64,000 nucleotides of DNA from an uncultured Lachnospiraceae bacterium (GTDB lineage: Bacteria > Bacillota > Clostridia > Lachnospirales > Lachnospiraceae), in the NCBI GenBank assembly GCA_949948735.1, contig CATLGV010000021.1, positions 1 to 64,000 of the forward strand. Reading direction: 5' to 3'. The notes under the pieces were generated by a model. The model did no database searches. It had not been told where the DNA came from and saw only the letters and a list, made by a program, of their open reading frames with translations. Of this stretch, positions 51,505-60,114 are shown one piece after another. Both the position numbers and the translations under genes were made by a program. Position 1 is the stretch's first letter. Each line of letters begins with the position of its first letter.

Positions 51505-52548
51505 ATGGGAATAACAACAAGAAGCTTTGGCAATGCGCCCGACGGAAGGGCCGTAACCATCTACAGCATAAAAAATGACAATAATGTCACTGCAGAGGTC
51601 ATGGATTTCGGAGCGATTTTGGTGAACCTTTATGTGCCTGATAAAAGCGGGAAAGTGCAGGATATCGTTCTCGGGTATGATAAGCTTGACGGATATTTTG
51701 CAAACGGCTGCTTTTTCGGCGCGACAATAGGGCCCAGCGCAAACCGTGTCGATAACGCGGGCTTCGAGATCGACGGCACGTCCTATCAGCTTGCCGTAAA
51801 CGACGGGACAAATAATCTGCACAGCGACGACGACAAGGGGTACCATAAGAGACTGTGGAATGCCGCCGCAAATGGAAACAGCGTTGTGTTTTCTCTTGAA
51901 GACGCGGACGGCTCCATGGGCTTTCCGGGAAATAAAAGGGTGCAGGTAACCTATACGCTTACGGATGAGAACGAGCTGAAAATAGAATATCATGCGACCA
52001 GCGATAAGAAGACGCTTATTAATATGACAAACCATACATATTTCAACCTTGCGGGGCATGCCTCCGGCAGCATAGAGACGCATCGGCTTTTCATCAACGC
52101 GTTTCATTATACGCCGATATTTGAGCGCTTAATCCCCACCGGCGATTTTGCTCCGGTGCAGGGAACGCCGTTCGATTTCCGTCAGATGAAGCCTGTCGGG
52201 AAGGACATCGGCGCGGACGACATTCAGCTTCGGTACGGGCAGGGCTATGATCACAACTGGGTGATCGACGGATTTGACGGGTCGCTTCGGAAGGCGGCTG
52301 AGGTTGAAGCGCCTGATGCACAGAGAAGGATGGAGGTTTATACCGACCAGCCGGGCATCCAGTTTTATGCGGGCAACTGCATTACGCCGCAGACCGGAAA
52401 GGAGGGCGCCGCTTACGGAAAGCGGAGCGGACTCTGCCTCGAGACGCAGGCGTACCCGGACTCCGTTCATCAGGAGCATTTTCCGGATGTCATCTACGGG
52501 CCCGAACGGCCGTACCACACAACAACGGTCTACAAATTCATATGGTAA
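51505..52548 (+). CDS. galM: Aldose 1-epimerase (galactose mutarotase)
   Basis: 347 residues; GGAGAAGAAA selects ATG 51505 over the one at 51493. Substrate-site motifs: GCFFGATIGPSANRV, NDGTNNLHSDDDKGYHKRLW (with the catalytic His region), NMTNHTYFNLAGHASGSI, YDHNWVID and the late CLETQAYPDSVHQEHF with the catalytic Glu. It interconverts alpha and beta anomers of hexoses for the Leloir pathway. No other galactose genes are nearby. A terminator follows. Confidence 0.95.
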   Translation: MGITTRSFGNAPDGRAVTIYSIKNDNNVTAEVMDFGAILVNLYVPDKSGKVQDIVLGYDKLDGYFANGCFFGATIGPSANRVDNAGFEIDGTSYQLAVNDGTNNLHSDDDKGYHKRLWNAAANGNSVVFSLEDADGSMGFPGNKRVQVTYTLTDENELKIEYHATSDKKTLINMTNHTYFNLAGHASGSIETHRLFINAFHYTPIFERLIPTGDFAPVQGTPFDFRQMKPVGKDIGADDIQLRYGQGYDHNWVIDGFDGSLRKAAEVEAPDAQRRMEVYTDQPGIQFYAGNCITPQTGKEGAAYGKRSGLCLETQAYPDSVHQEHFPDVIYGPERPYHTTTVYKFIW

Positions 52549-52554
52549 AAACAG

Positions 52555-52589
52555 GGCATGCGGCGCGGCAGCGGTGCATGCCTTTTTTT
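52555..52589 (+). terminator. Rho-independent terminator of galM
   Basis: GGCATGC / GCATGCC stem around a GC-rich loop, then seven T residues. Confidence 0.88.
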
Positions 52590-52625
52590 GTCTTGTAGAA
52601 AATCGTGGAAAATAAAAAGAAGCTA

Positions 52626-52707
52626 TTGACAACTTTTCTTGTCATCTGTATAATGGCGTTAAAACGGATGACAAGAAAAGTTGTCAAAGTGACAAAATAA
52701 CTTGTCA
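52626..52707 (+). promoter_or_regulatory. Consensus promoter with three TGACAA-N6-TTGTCA operators
   Basis: TTGACA (52626-52631), 17 bases, TATAAT (52649-52654). The 18-bp dyad TGACAA-N6-TTGTCA occurs at 52627-52644 (overlapping the -35 box), 52669-52686 and 52690-52707. Centres are 42 and 21 bp apart, whole multiples of the helix turn. The first two copies also form a perfect 21-bp inverted repeat. The XRE gene 48 bases downstream is the likely repressor. Confidence 0.85.
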
Positions 52708-52755
52708 GATTTGAGATTCACAGCTCCGGGAAATCGTAAAAGAGGAGGAAGCAAC

Positions 52756-52965
52756 GTGCCGTTATATAATCGATTAAAAGAATACCGGGCGCGCATTGAT
52801 GTGAACCAGCAGGAGATGGGGAGGCTGGTAGGCGTCTCCAGACAGACAATCAGCCAGATCGAGCGGGGAGATTACTCTCCTTCGGTGTCTCTGGCGCTGA
52901 AGCTCGCGAAGGCACTGGACGCGCGGGTTGAAGATATTTTTACTTATGAAGAGGATACAGAGTAG
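52756..52965 (+). CDS. XRE-family repressor (YozG/YgzD-type)
   Basis: 69 residues with a GTG start after GGAGGAAGCAAC. It is a compact HTH: LYNRLKEYRARIDVNQQEMGRLVGVSRQTISQIERGDYSPSVSLALKLAKALDARVEDIFTYEED. Such proteins usually precede DUF3169-type membrane proteins or ABC transporters in Firmicutes and repress their own operon. The triple dyad at the promoter fits a dimeric Cro/CI-like regulator. It is the first gene of a four-gene unit. Confidence 0.9.
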   Translation: MPLYNRLKEYRARIDVNQQEMGRLVGVSRQTISQIERGDYSPSVSLALKLAKALDARVEDIFTYEEDTE

Positions 52966-53017
52966 GACAGGGGCGCTGCCCTGGCGGTCGGGGTTAAACA
53001 GGAAAGGGAGAGAACAA

Positions 53018-53857
53018 ATGCGGCGAGGAGAACCGGAGGATATCAGGACAGAGAATACGGAATCAAAGACGGATACCGTGAAGACAATTTTGGCGGAGGA
53101 TAAGCGGAGGAAGAAGAGCTTCTTTCTGCTGCTGGCACTGAGCATGCTTGTGGGCGGCATGGTAGGCTTTGCGATGGGCTTTACGCGGTACAGCCTGGGG
53201 GATATTCAGGCAGCTGTGGAAGCGGCGGCAGCCGTTGTCAATGAAGGCAGCTGTTATGCGAATCTTGTATTGGTGTGCGTGGAGCTGCTGCTGTTCCTGC
53301 CGTTATACCGGAGCAGCCGCCGGCTGTATGCCGCGTGGGACGGTGAGGACGAGGCGGTTATCAACAAGATTGAAAGCAGGCTGGAGCTTGCGACGGGCAT
53401 TGTGTCCGTAAATAAAGTGCTGGTGCTGGTTTTTACGGTGCTCAGCGCGCAGAGCATGGTCAGGATGACCGATGACGGCCTATTCCCCGTACATATGGCG
53501 GTTTGCTTTCATGCCGGATGGATTCTTGCGCTGATATTTATGATGTCGGCAAAGAAAATGGCGGTAAATTTTGAAAAGGAGATTAACCCGGAAAAGCGGG
53601 GGAGCGTGTATGATATGCGGTTCCAGAAAAAGTGGTTTGACAGCTGTGATGAGGCGGAGAAGCTCAAGGTGTACCGCGCGTCCTATGCGTCACGCCGGGT
53701 GACGGGAATTGTCTGCACATGCCTTTGCTTCTTCTGTATGTTTGGAACCATCCTGTGGGGGCTTGGTCCGCTGCCAATGTGTATTGTGGGCACTATCTGG
53801 GTGACAGATACCATTGCATACTGCGTTGCCGGGTACCGCCTCAGCCGCGGCAGATAA
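53018..53857 (+). CDS. DUF3169-like membrane protein
   Basis: 279 residues; GGGAGAGAACAA precedes ATG 53018. Six hydrophobic segments are visible in three pairs: FFLLLALSMLVGGMVGFAMGF, CYANLVLVCVELLLFLPLY, VNKVLVLVFTVLSAQSM, MAVCFHAGWILALIFMM, VTGIVCTCLCFFCMFGTILWGL and a final one. The motif INPEKRGSVYDMRFQKKWFDSCDEAEKLKVYRASY is characteristic of this family next to XRE regulators. Function unknown; it may be a signal receptor for the repressor or a transporter partner. Confidence 0.78.
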   Translation: MRRGEPEDIRTENTESKTDTVKTILAEDKRRKKSFFLLLALSMLVGGMVGFAMGFTRYSLGDIQAAVEAAAAVVNEGSCYANLVLVCVELLLFLPLYRSSRRLYAAWDGEDEAVINKIESRLELATGIVSVNKVLVLVFTVLSAQSMVRMTDDGLFPVHMAVCFHAGWILALIFMMSAKKMAVNFEKEINPEKRGSVYDMRFQKKWFDSCDEAEKLKVYRASYASRRVTGIVCTCLCFFCMFGTILWGLGPLPMCIVGTIWVTDTIAYCVAGYRLSRGR

Positions 53858-53934
53858 GCCGGGGAAATTCCGGCGGCGCACAGGCGGTGTCCGCCGCAGC
53901 TATTTAAGGTATCAGAGAAAGGGAGGAGAAAAAG

Positions 53935-54711
53935 ATGATAGAAGCATTCAATTTATGCAAGCAGTTTGAACGCAGCGTGCGGAAGGGAAGGAAGACGGTA
54001 AAGGAAGAGTTTTTTGCGGTGAGGGATGTATCGCTGCGGGCGGACTCCGGCGAGATTGTAGGCATTCTGGGGCCAAACGGCGCAGGAAAGACAACGCTGC
54101 TGCGTATGCTGGGGATGCTGATGACGCCCACCTCCGGCGAGATAAAAATGACAGATGTGTCAGGAAAACGCATTGACACGCTGACGGAGAAAAAAGGAGC
54201 AATCGGATATCTTTCGGGCAACACAAAGCTTTACCCGCGGTTTTCCATACGGGAGTATCTGCAGTTTCTGGGAAAGCTGTATGAGCTTTCCGCGGAGGAA
54301 TCGGACAAACGCGTGAAGGAGATCATCCGCGTGCTGAATATGGACTCCTTTGCGGATAACCAAATCGGCAAGCTTTCTACGGGCCAGACGCAGCGGGCGT
54401 CGATTGCCCGCTGTCTTATGGCCTATCCGGAGCTTTATATTCTGGATGAACCAACGCTTGGGCTGGATATCCTGAGCGCGGACGCGATTATCCGTTTTAT
54501 GAAGGAACAGAAGGAGAACGGGAAGACCGTCCTCTACTCCACGCATTATCTGGAGGAGGCGGAGGTGCTCTGCGACAGAATCTATATGATCTGCGACGGG
54601 CGCATTGCCGCGGAGGGAACGCCGGCGCAGTTAAAGGAGCGGACGGGCAGCGCCAACCTCAGGGAGGCCTTTCACGCGGTTTATGACAGCGCTTCGGCGG
54701 CAGAAAACTGA
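53935..54711 (+). CDS. ABC transporter ATP-binding protein (NatA-like)
   Basis: 258 residues, AAAGGGAGGAG before the ATG. Walker A ILGPNGAGKTTLLRML, Q-loop-equivalent GYLSGNTKLYPRFSIREYL, signature KLSTGQTQRASIAR (S-T-G-Q variant), Walker B LYILDEPTLGLD and STHYLEE. NatA/NatB systems extrude sodium or antimicrobial compounds. Pairs with the following permease. Confidence 0.9.
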   Translation: MIEAFNLCKQFERSVRKGRKTVKEEFFAVRDVSLRADSGEIVGILGPNGAGKTTLLRMLGMLMTPTSGEIKMTDVSGKRIDTLTEKKGAIGYLSGNTKLYPRFSIREYLQFLGKLYELSAEESDKRVKEIIRVLNMDSFADNQIGKLSTGQTQRASIARCLMAYPELYILDEPTLGLDILSADAIIRFMKEQKENGKTVLYSTHYLEEAEVLCDRIYMICDGRIAAEGTPAQLKERTGSANLREAFHAVYDSASAAEN

Positions 54712-54759
54712 AAGCAGCCACGGCCCGGATTCGCGGGCTGAGCAGGAATGGAGATCAAT

Positions 54760-56772
54760 ATGAAAAAAATAGGAATTTTAGCAAAAAAAGAAATTATGGA
54801 AATTCTCAGAGATAAAAAGACATTGATCATTATGATTGTAATGCCGATGCTGCTTTATCCGACGCTGCTGATCGGTTTGTCGCTGGGGATGGCCATGATT
54901 ATGCAGTCTCAGATGGAGAATGCGCATACTGTGGGATATCGCGTCGGAGATGAGGCATACGTCGATTTGTTAAAGGATATTTACGAAGAGAATAAAGAGG
55001 AGCTGGACTTTGAGCTTATATGGGAGCCGATGGAAAGCGGCGGGGCGGACGCACAGCTCTGGTTTGCCGAGGATGCGGACGGTATTCATATGAAGGTGAC
55101 ATATTCGTCGACCGACCAGGGCTCCGACTATACGGAAGGCGCGCTGGCAGAGCTGGCGGAGCTTTACCGTGAAAAGCTTCTGCGTGCCAATCTGGCGCAG
55201 GAGGGGCTGACAGAAGACTTTTTGTATCCGGTGACCTATAAGAGCGAGGATTCTGCCAGCGCTTCGGAGAGCATGGGCTTTAACCTCGGCGGCTCCATCG
55301 GCATGCTGCTGATTACGATGATTTTGCTGGGTGCCTTTTACCCGGCGGTGGACGTTACGACGGGAGAAAAGGAGCGGGGTACGCTGGAGACGCTGCTGAC
55401 GCTTCCGGTGACGAATTTCCAGATGATTATGAGCAAGTACATTTCGGTGTCGCTGTTTGCCTGCGTAACCGCTGTTGTCTCCGTCATTTCACTGGGGGGA
55501 AGCGTTCTGTTTCTGATGTTCGGGCTTCCTGCCGAGCTTTCAGGGGAGATGGGACAGATTCCGGTAGGAACGTTTTTAAGCTATATTCCCATGCTTCTGG
55601 CAGCGGTTGTCGCGACGGCGATGCTGATAACGGCGATTTGCATGTGCTTCTGCATTTTTGCCAAGAGCACAAAGGAAGCCAACAACTACATGACGCCTAT
55701 TATGCTGGTTATAATGTTTGCGTCGATGATCGGGATGATTCCCACCGTTACGCTGGATTATAAAATGTCGCTTATTCCGCTTGTCAATGTGTCGCTGCTG
55801 ATAAAGCAGGTGCTTGCGCAGCAGGTAAACTGGGTGATTGCGGGGATTACCATACTGGTAAATATCGGCTACAGCGTGATTGCGATTTGGGTGATTGCCA
55901 GAATGTATGACAGCGAGGACATTTTGTTTACGGACGGCTTTCACAGCTTCCGCGTTCTGCAAAAGCGTTCCGACATCCGGCCCGGAACGATTCCCGCAAC
56001 GGGCGATTTGCTTATGAGCATTGCCATCCTGCTGCTGGGAATGATATATATAGGGAATATTGTCGGCGCCCGCAGCCTGTTTGCCGGAACGGTTGTAAAC
56101 CAGATTATGATTCTGGCAATGCCGCTGCTGATCACATGGTATATGAAGTCCGATGTCAAGAAGCTGTTCCATGTGAACGCCCCGAAAGGAAAACCGGTTA
56201 TCGGAAGCCTGATTTTTTATGTCGGCATTTATCTCATTGTGATTTTGGCAAGCGCGTTTCTGTCGATGCTCTTTAAGGAGAGCGCGCAGAATGTCGGCGA
56301 TACCTTTAACGTGCTTGTGCAGCAGCCGATTCCGCTTGTAGTGCTTGTGATCGCGGTCATGCCCGCCATCGGTGAGGAGCTGATGTTTCGGGGCCTTATA
56401 TACGGAAGCCTGCGGTCAAAGTTCAATGCGGGGAGGGCAATCCTGATCTCGTCGCTGATATTCGGCTTGTTCCACATGAGCCTGGTGAAGCTGATACCGA
56501 CGGCGCTGCTGGGAGCATGTCTGGCGATTGTTGTCGAAAAAGGAGGAAGCATTTTCGTATCGATGCTGCTGCATTTTATCAACAACTTCATATCCGTTAT
56601 CGGGCTGTGTTATCCCGAAGCGCTGGAAAAGGTTCTTCCGTTTTTGAACAGGGACAGCTTTTCCGTCGCGGAAGCAGGCATTATGCTTGTCGTGGCGGCA
56701 GTCTGTATAACCGCGGGATATGCGCTTCTGACACATCCGCAGAGAGCGCGCGGCGAAACGGCTGCAAAATAA
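54760..56772 (+). CDS. NatB-like ABC permease fused to a CPBP intramembrane protease
   Basis: 670 residues; ATG 54760 has TGGAGATC upstream (an in-frame ATG at 54748 is the alternative). N-terminal half: ILAKKEIMEILRDKKTLIIMIVMPMLLYPTLL, an extracytoplasmic loop, then VTTGEKERGTLETLLTLPVTNFQMIMSKY, typical of ABC-2 permeases. C-terminal 250 residues form a CPBP (Abi/CAAX) domain with EELMFRGLIYGSLR, FGLFHMSLVKL and HFINNFISV, which supply the catalytic Glu pair, His and His/Asn. Such fusions are known in Firmicutes. The protease could process a peptide substrate or confer immunity to it. Confidence 0.9.
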   Translation: MKKIGILAKKEIMEILRDKKTLIIMIVMPMLLYPTLLIGLSLGMAMIMQSQMENAHTVGYRVGDEAYVDLLKDIYEENKEELDFELIWEPMESGGADAQLWFAEDADGIHMKVTYSSTDQGSDYTEGALAELAELYREKLLRANLAQEGLTEDFLYPVTYKSEDSASASESMGFNLGGSIGMLLITMILLGAFYPAVDVTTGEKERGTLETLLTLPVTNFQMIMSKYISVSLFACVTAVVSVISLGGSVLFLMFGLPAELSGEMGQIPVGTFLSYIPMLLAAVVATAMLITAICMCFCIFAKSTKEANNYMTPIMLVIMFASMIGMIPTVTLDYKMSLIPLVNVSLLIKQVLAQQVNWVIAGITILVNIGYSVIAIWVIARMYDSEDILFTDGFHSFRVLQKRSDIRPGTIPATGDLLMSIAILLLGMIYIGNIVGARSLFAGTVVNQIMILAMPLLITWYMKSDVKKLFHVNAPKGKPVIGSLIFYVGIYLIVILASAFLSMLFKESAQNVGDTFNVLVQQPIPLVVLVIAVMPAIGEELMFRGLIYGSLRSKFNAGRAILISSLIFGLFHMSLVKLIPTALLGACLAIVVEKGGSIFVSMLLHFINNFISVIGLCYPEALEKVLPFLNRDSFSVAEAGIMLVVAAVCITAGYALLTHPQRARGETAAK

Positions 56773-56795
56773 AAAATCCATAATCATCCCCCTGT

Positions 56796-56841
56796 TTCGA
56801 CAAAATATTCTTTCCCGTCGTGCTATGATGGGAAAGAATAT
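56796..56841 (+). promoter_or_regulatory. Candidate promoter with a 12-bp palindrome and a Spo0A-box-like site for the LysM gene
   Basis: ATATTCTTTCCC (56805-56816) and GGGAAAGAATAT (56830-56841) are perfect arms that flank TATGAT (56824-56829). TTCGACA (56796-56802), the reverse complement of the Spo0A box core, lies upstream, 21 bases from TATGAT. The start codon is 24 bases after the right arm. Confidence 0.5.
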
Positions 56842-56865
56842 ACAGGGAAGGCAGGGAAAGATAAA

Positions 56866-58137
56866 ATGGAAATACAATACAACACATCTCAGATTCCGAT
56901 AAACACACGCACAGTAGGCACGCCCGGCGGCATATACATATTATATCTTGAGGATTATGTACATACTTTTATCAAAAAACTGCTCCCGCAGCAGGCCGAA
57001 ATAACACTTTTGGGAAAGCGCTATGAGGAGGACGGAAGAAGCGTCCTTGTCGTATCGGGAGCGACGCAGCAGGCATTTTCGGAGGAAGAGCCGTATTCGC
57101 GGAAATATTTTCCGGGCTGTGATTTCCTGGGAACGGCGAAAATAGGGCTGAACAAGGACGGCGGCCTGCGTCTGGAGCTTGGGCTCAGGAATACGAGCGT
57201 TGTCCTGGACGACTTTTATATTTATTATGATCAGAATGAGGAAATGCAGAATTATCTGGTGGAGTGGAATCTGAATCATAAAGACAGACGTCCATGCGAA
57301 GAGGAAAACGAGCCGCAGCCGGTAAGACGTGCGGAACGGGGATATCAGACAAGGGCGGAGACGGACGACGCCGTGCGGCTTGGACGGATAGCGCAGGCAT
57401 ATAACCGTGAGGAGGCAAAGGTAAGCTTCATGTGGAATGTGATGAACGTGCTGTGCCTTGGCTTTGTCATGTGCGTGATGGTATACGGTATCATCTCTGT
57501 CAATAATTACCACAAAATGCAGGACATGCAGGAAACAATTGACTACTGCGTGGCGTTCATAGAACAAAATATGCATTGGGGCGTCCGTGAGGATACGGCG
57601 GTACCGACGAGCGCGCCTGTTTCCGTGAACGGCGGGCAGCAAAGCGGTATCCAAAGCACCCCGGGCGCTTCTCCGGACACGGCGGCGCAGGAGGGAAGCG
57701 CGCAGCAAAACGCGGTTCAGGATATGGGGGCCGCACAGCAGGATACCGCTTCAGATGTTCAGAGCATGGAGACTGTGCAGCAAAATACCGCTTCGGCCGT
57801 CCAGAGCACAGAGGCTGCACAGCAAAATACCGCTTCGGACGTCCAGAGCACGGAGGCTGCACAGCAAAATACCGCTTCGGACGTTCAGAGCATGGAGACT
57901 GTGCAGCAGGACAGTACCCCGAATACGGAAAATGCCCTGCAGAGTACACAGACTGCGGCGCAGCAGGAAAGCACGGCTTCTATTCCGCAATATTATGTTG
58001 TGGAGCGGGGCGATACGCTCCGAAGCATAAGCTATGCGGTATACGGCAATTATTCCATGGTGGATGAGATCTGTGAATGGAACAAAATTGAAAACCCCGA
58101 CAGCATTCTTTGCGGACAAAGGCTTTTACTTCCGTGA
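56866..58137 (+). CDS. Membrane protein with C-terminal LysM domain and tandem repeat linker
   Basis: 423 residues, AGGGAAGGCAGGGAAAG upstream. The N-terminal about 130 residues are an unrecognised globular domain, followed by an acidic/basic linker. One membrane helix (VMNVLCLGFVMCVMVYGIISV) lies at about 188-208. The extracytoplasmic part has a Gln/Ser/Thr/Ala-rich linker with four 14-residue repeats (AQQNTASDVQSTEA) and then one LysM domain: YYVVERGDTLRSISYAVYGNYSMVDEICEWNKIENPDSILCGQRLLLP. LysM binds peptidoglycan, so the protein spans from cytoplasm to cell wall. It is followed by DUF5711 and CvpA-like genes. Confidence 0.85.
   Translation: MEIQYNTSQIPINTRTVGTPGGIYILYLEDYVHTFIKKLLPQQAEITLLGKRYEEDGRSVLVVSGATQQAFSEEEPYSRKYFPGCDFLGTAKIGLNKDGGLRLELGLRNTSVVLDDFYIYYDQNEEMQNYLVEWNLNHKDRRPCEEENEPQPVRRAERGYQTRAETDDAVRLGRIAQAYNREEAKVSFMWNVMNVLCLGFVMCVMVYGIISVNNYHKMQDMQETIDYCVAFIEQNMHWGVREDTAVPTSAPVSVNGGQQSGIQSTPGASPDTAAQEGSAQQNAVQDMGAAQQDTASDVQSMETVQQNTASAVQSTEAAQQNTASDVQSTEAAQQNTASDVQSMETVQQDSTPNTENALQSTQTAAQQESTASIPQYYVVERGDTLRSISYAVYGNYSMVDEICEWNKIENPDSILCGQRLLLP
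57733..57912 (+). repeat. 42-bp tandem repeats inside the LysM gene
   Basis: Four full units start at 57733, 57775, 57817 and 57859, plus a partial fifth. The encoded unit is AQQ-(D/N)-TAS-(D/A)-VQS-(M/T)-E-(T/A). High DNA identity (units 3 and 4 differ at few positions) implies recent expansion and likely length variation. Confidence 0.9.
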
Positions 58138-58160
58138 AATTAGTGTTATACTGTATCTAT

Positions 58161-58198
58161 CATTCATTGACAAGCGCATGCGCTCTTGTCAATGAATG
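58161..58198 (+). repeat. 14-bp inverted repeat between the LysM and DUF5711 genes
   Basis: CATTCATTGACAAG (58161-58174) and CTTGTCAATGAATG (58185-58198) flank the self-complementary CGCATGCG. No U tract follows, so an operator or processing site is as likely as a terminator. It lies 30 bases upstream of the DUF5711 start. Confidence 0.65.
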
Positions 58199-58227
58199 GT
58201 ATTCAGAGCTGAAATCGGGGTATGGTA

Positions 58228-59469
58228 ATGGCAGAAATAAAAAATTTTAATCGGAATCAGTACCTTCTGAAAGGAAGTAAACATACAAACAGCGCATATG
58301 ATGACGATGATGAGAAAGAAAACAAATCCCTCAACAGTATGCTTGCGAGGCACAGGCAGATTAAGCTCTATACGGTGCTGGGGGTAGTGGCAGCCATTAT
58401 CGTTGCGGCGCTGTGTCTTTATTTTAACTGGAAAAATGCGGTATACACAGATTATGAGGTGGTACAGCAAAATGAGTGGATACGCGCCGGTGAGACGAGA
58501 TGCCTGAATCTCGGCGGGGCGTTGTTTACATACAGCAATGACGGTATGAGCTGCACGGACACCAGAGGAAAGGTGATTTGGAATCAGACCTATGAGATGC
58601 AGAATCCGATTATTCGGACATGCAGGAATACCGTTGCGGTAGGCGATTATAACGGCAGAAGCATTTATGTGGCCAACACACAGGGCATACTCGGGACAAT
58701 CGACACGGCTATGCCTATTCGTGATTTCTGCGTATCCGCCAACGGTATTGTCGCCGCTGTTCTGGACGATTCCTCCGTAACGGCGATATATGTGTACAGC
58801 ACGGCGAAGGCAGACCCTCTTGTGTACTTTAAGACTACGATGAGCAAATCCGGCTATCCGGTTGCACTGGATATTTCCGCCGACGGGACGCGGATGGCAG
58901 TTTCCTATTTAAAGGCAGAAAACGGCAAGGTAACCTCGAGCGTGGGCTTTTACAATTTTTCGAAGGTGGGGCAGAATTATACCGACAACATGGTCGGCGG
59001 CTACGGCTACTCCGACGCGGTGGTTCCGCTGATTCACTTCATGGAGAACGATACCGTGTTTGCGGTGGCAGACAACGGCCTTATGTTTTACCGCGGCAGG
59101 CAGATACCTGAGAATATAATGAATATAGCCATATCAGAGGAGATACAGAGCGTTTTTTATAATGACACGCATGTCGGTCTGGTGTTCTATAACCCGACAG
59201 GGGAGACTACCTACCGGCTGGAGGTATATGATACGAACGCCAAAAAGGTAAGTGAGATTTCGTTTAACGTAGATTATACGGACATTCTTTTTGATTCGGC
59301 GGGGATTATGATTCGAAGCGACAGCGAGCTGCTGGTATATGATTGGGATAACCGGCTGAAATACGAAGGCGGCTTCAAGGAGCGTATTGCGTGCCTGCTT
59401 CCCTCCGGAAATATTTCGAAATATACCATTGTCACGGATGATACGATACAGCAGATAACATTGTATTAG
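58228..59469 (+). CDS. DUF5711-family membrane-anchored propeller protein
   Basis: 413 residues; ATG 58228 has GGGG at 7 bases (58222 is the alternative). A basic N-terminus of about 45 residues precedes one membrane helix (YTVLGVVAAIIVAALCLYF). The external part has repeated beta-strand blades: ALFTYSNDGMSCTDTRGKVIWNQTY, VAVGDYNGRSIYVANTQG, IVAAVLDDSSVTAIYVYSTA, resembling a PQQ/WD-like propeller. The DUF5711 family is clostridial and of unknown function, often beside a CvpA-like gene as here. Confidence 0.82.
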   Translation: MAEIKNFNRNQYLLKGSKHTNSAYDDDDEKENKSLNSMLARHRQIKLYTVLGVVAAIIVAALCLYFNWKNAVYTDYEVVQQNEWIRAGETRCLNLGGALFTYSNDGMSCTDTRGKVIWNQTYEMQNPIIRTCRNTVAVGDYNGRSIYVANTQGILGTIDTAMPIRDFCVSANGIVAAVLDDSSVTAIYVYSTAKADPLVYFKTTMSKSGYPVALDISADGTRMAVSYLKAENGKVTSSVGFYNFSKVGQNYTDNMVGGYGYSDAVVPLIHFMENDTVFAVADNGLMFYRGRQIPENIMNIAISEEIQSVFYNDTHVGLVFYNPTGETTYRLEVYDTNAKKVSEISFNVDYTDILFDSAGIMIRSDSELLVYDWDNRLKYEGGFKERIACLLPSGNISKYTIVTDDTIQQITLY

Positions 59470-59512
59470 TGTGCGGGCGCTGCCGGCATGCTAAACGGAG
59501 GAATAAGCGGAT

Positions 59513-59980
59513 ATGAATACTTTACTGGCAATTGTCATTATCATACTGGCGGCAGGCGCGATTTGCGGCTATCGCCGCGGATTTTTGGAGAGCGTTGTGC
59601 GGATAGTATCCTGTATTCTGGGAATATTCGTGGTCATTATTGTCGCCAAGGGAATCGGCAGCTTCATGCAGGGAAGCTTTTTCAGCGTTCTAATGGCCCT
59701 GATACTTTTGGTCGCAATACGGATTATTCATAAGCTCGTAAAGCTTTTGATCGATTCGCTGAAGCTGGTGCGGGCGCTGCCGGCCGGCCGGCTGGTGGAT
59801 AAGCTTATCGGCGCCGTTATCGGCTTTGCCGAGGCGGTTTTCGTGATATGGCTCCTGTTTCTGCTGATAGGAAGCTTTGACCTGATGCATTTAAACGCAT
59901 GGGTGAACGAGCAGGTAGCGCAGAGCCGGCTTTTGAGGCTGCTGTACTATTCAAATTATATCGTGCTGTTGTTAAAGTAA
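59513..59980 (+). CDS. CvpA-family membrane protein
   Basis: 155 residues, GGAGGAATAAGCGG before the ATG. Four hydrophobic helices; the motif AICGYRRGFLESVVRIVSCILGIFVVIIVAKGIG and AGRLVDKLIGAVIGFAEAVFVIWLLFLLI fits the CvpA/YqiX family (called colicin V production protein after the E. coli gene). In Firmicutes these are envelope proteins of uncertain role. It probably forms an operon with the DUF5711 gene 43 bases upstream. The 130 bases after it show no further gene. Confidence 0.82.
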   Translation: MNTLLAIVIIILAAGAICGYRRGFLESVVRIVSCILGIFVVIIVAKGIGSFMQGSFFSVLMALILLVAIRIIHKLVKLLIDSLKLVRALPAGRLVDKLIGAVIGFAEAVFVIWLLFLLIGSFDLMHLNAWVNEQVAQSRLLRLLYYSNYIVLLLK

Positions 59981-60114
59981 AGCAGCGTCCCCGACTGCCA
60001 AAGACCATTCAAACTGCCGACCGGCCGGCGTTTGATTTCCGCGAGCAAAGCGCCAGACGGCATTCGCGTGTGGCATCAGAAGCTGCAATAAATCCGCGAA
60101 AATCCCGCCTGGAA

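Noticed and set aside
57733-57912. CRISPR-like array
   Set aside because: The repeats are contiguous, in frame within a coding gene and lack spacers.
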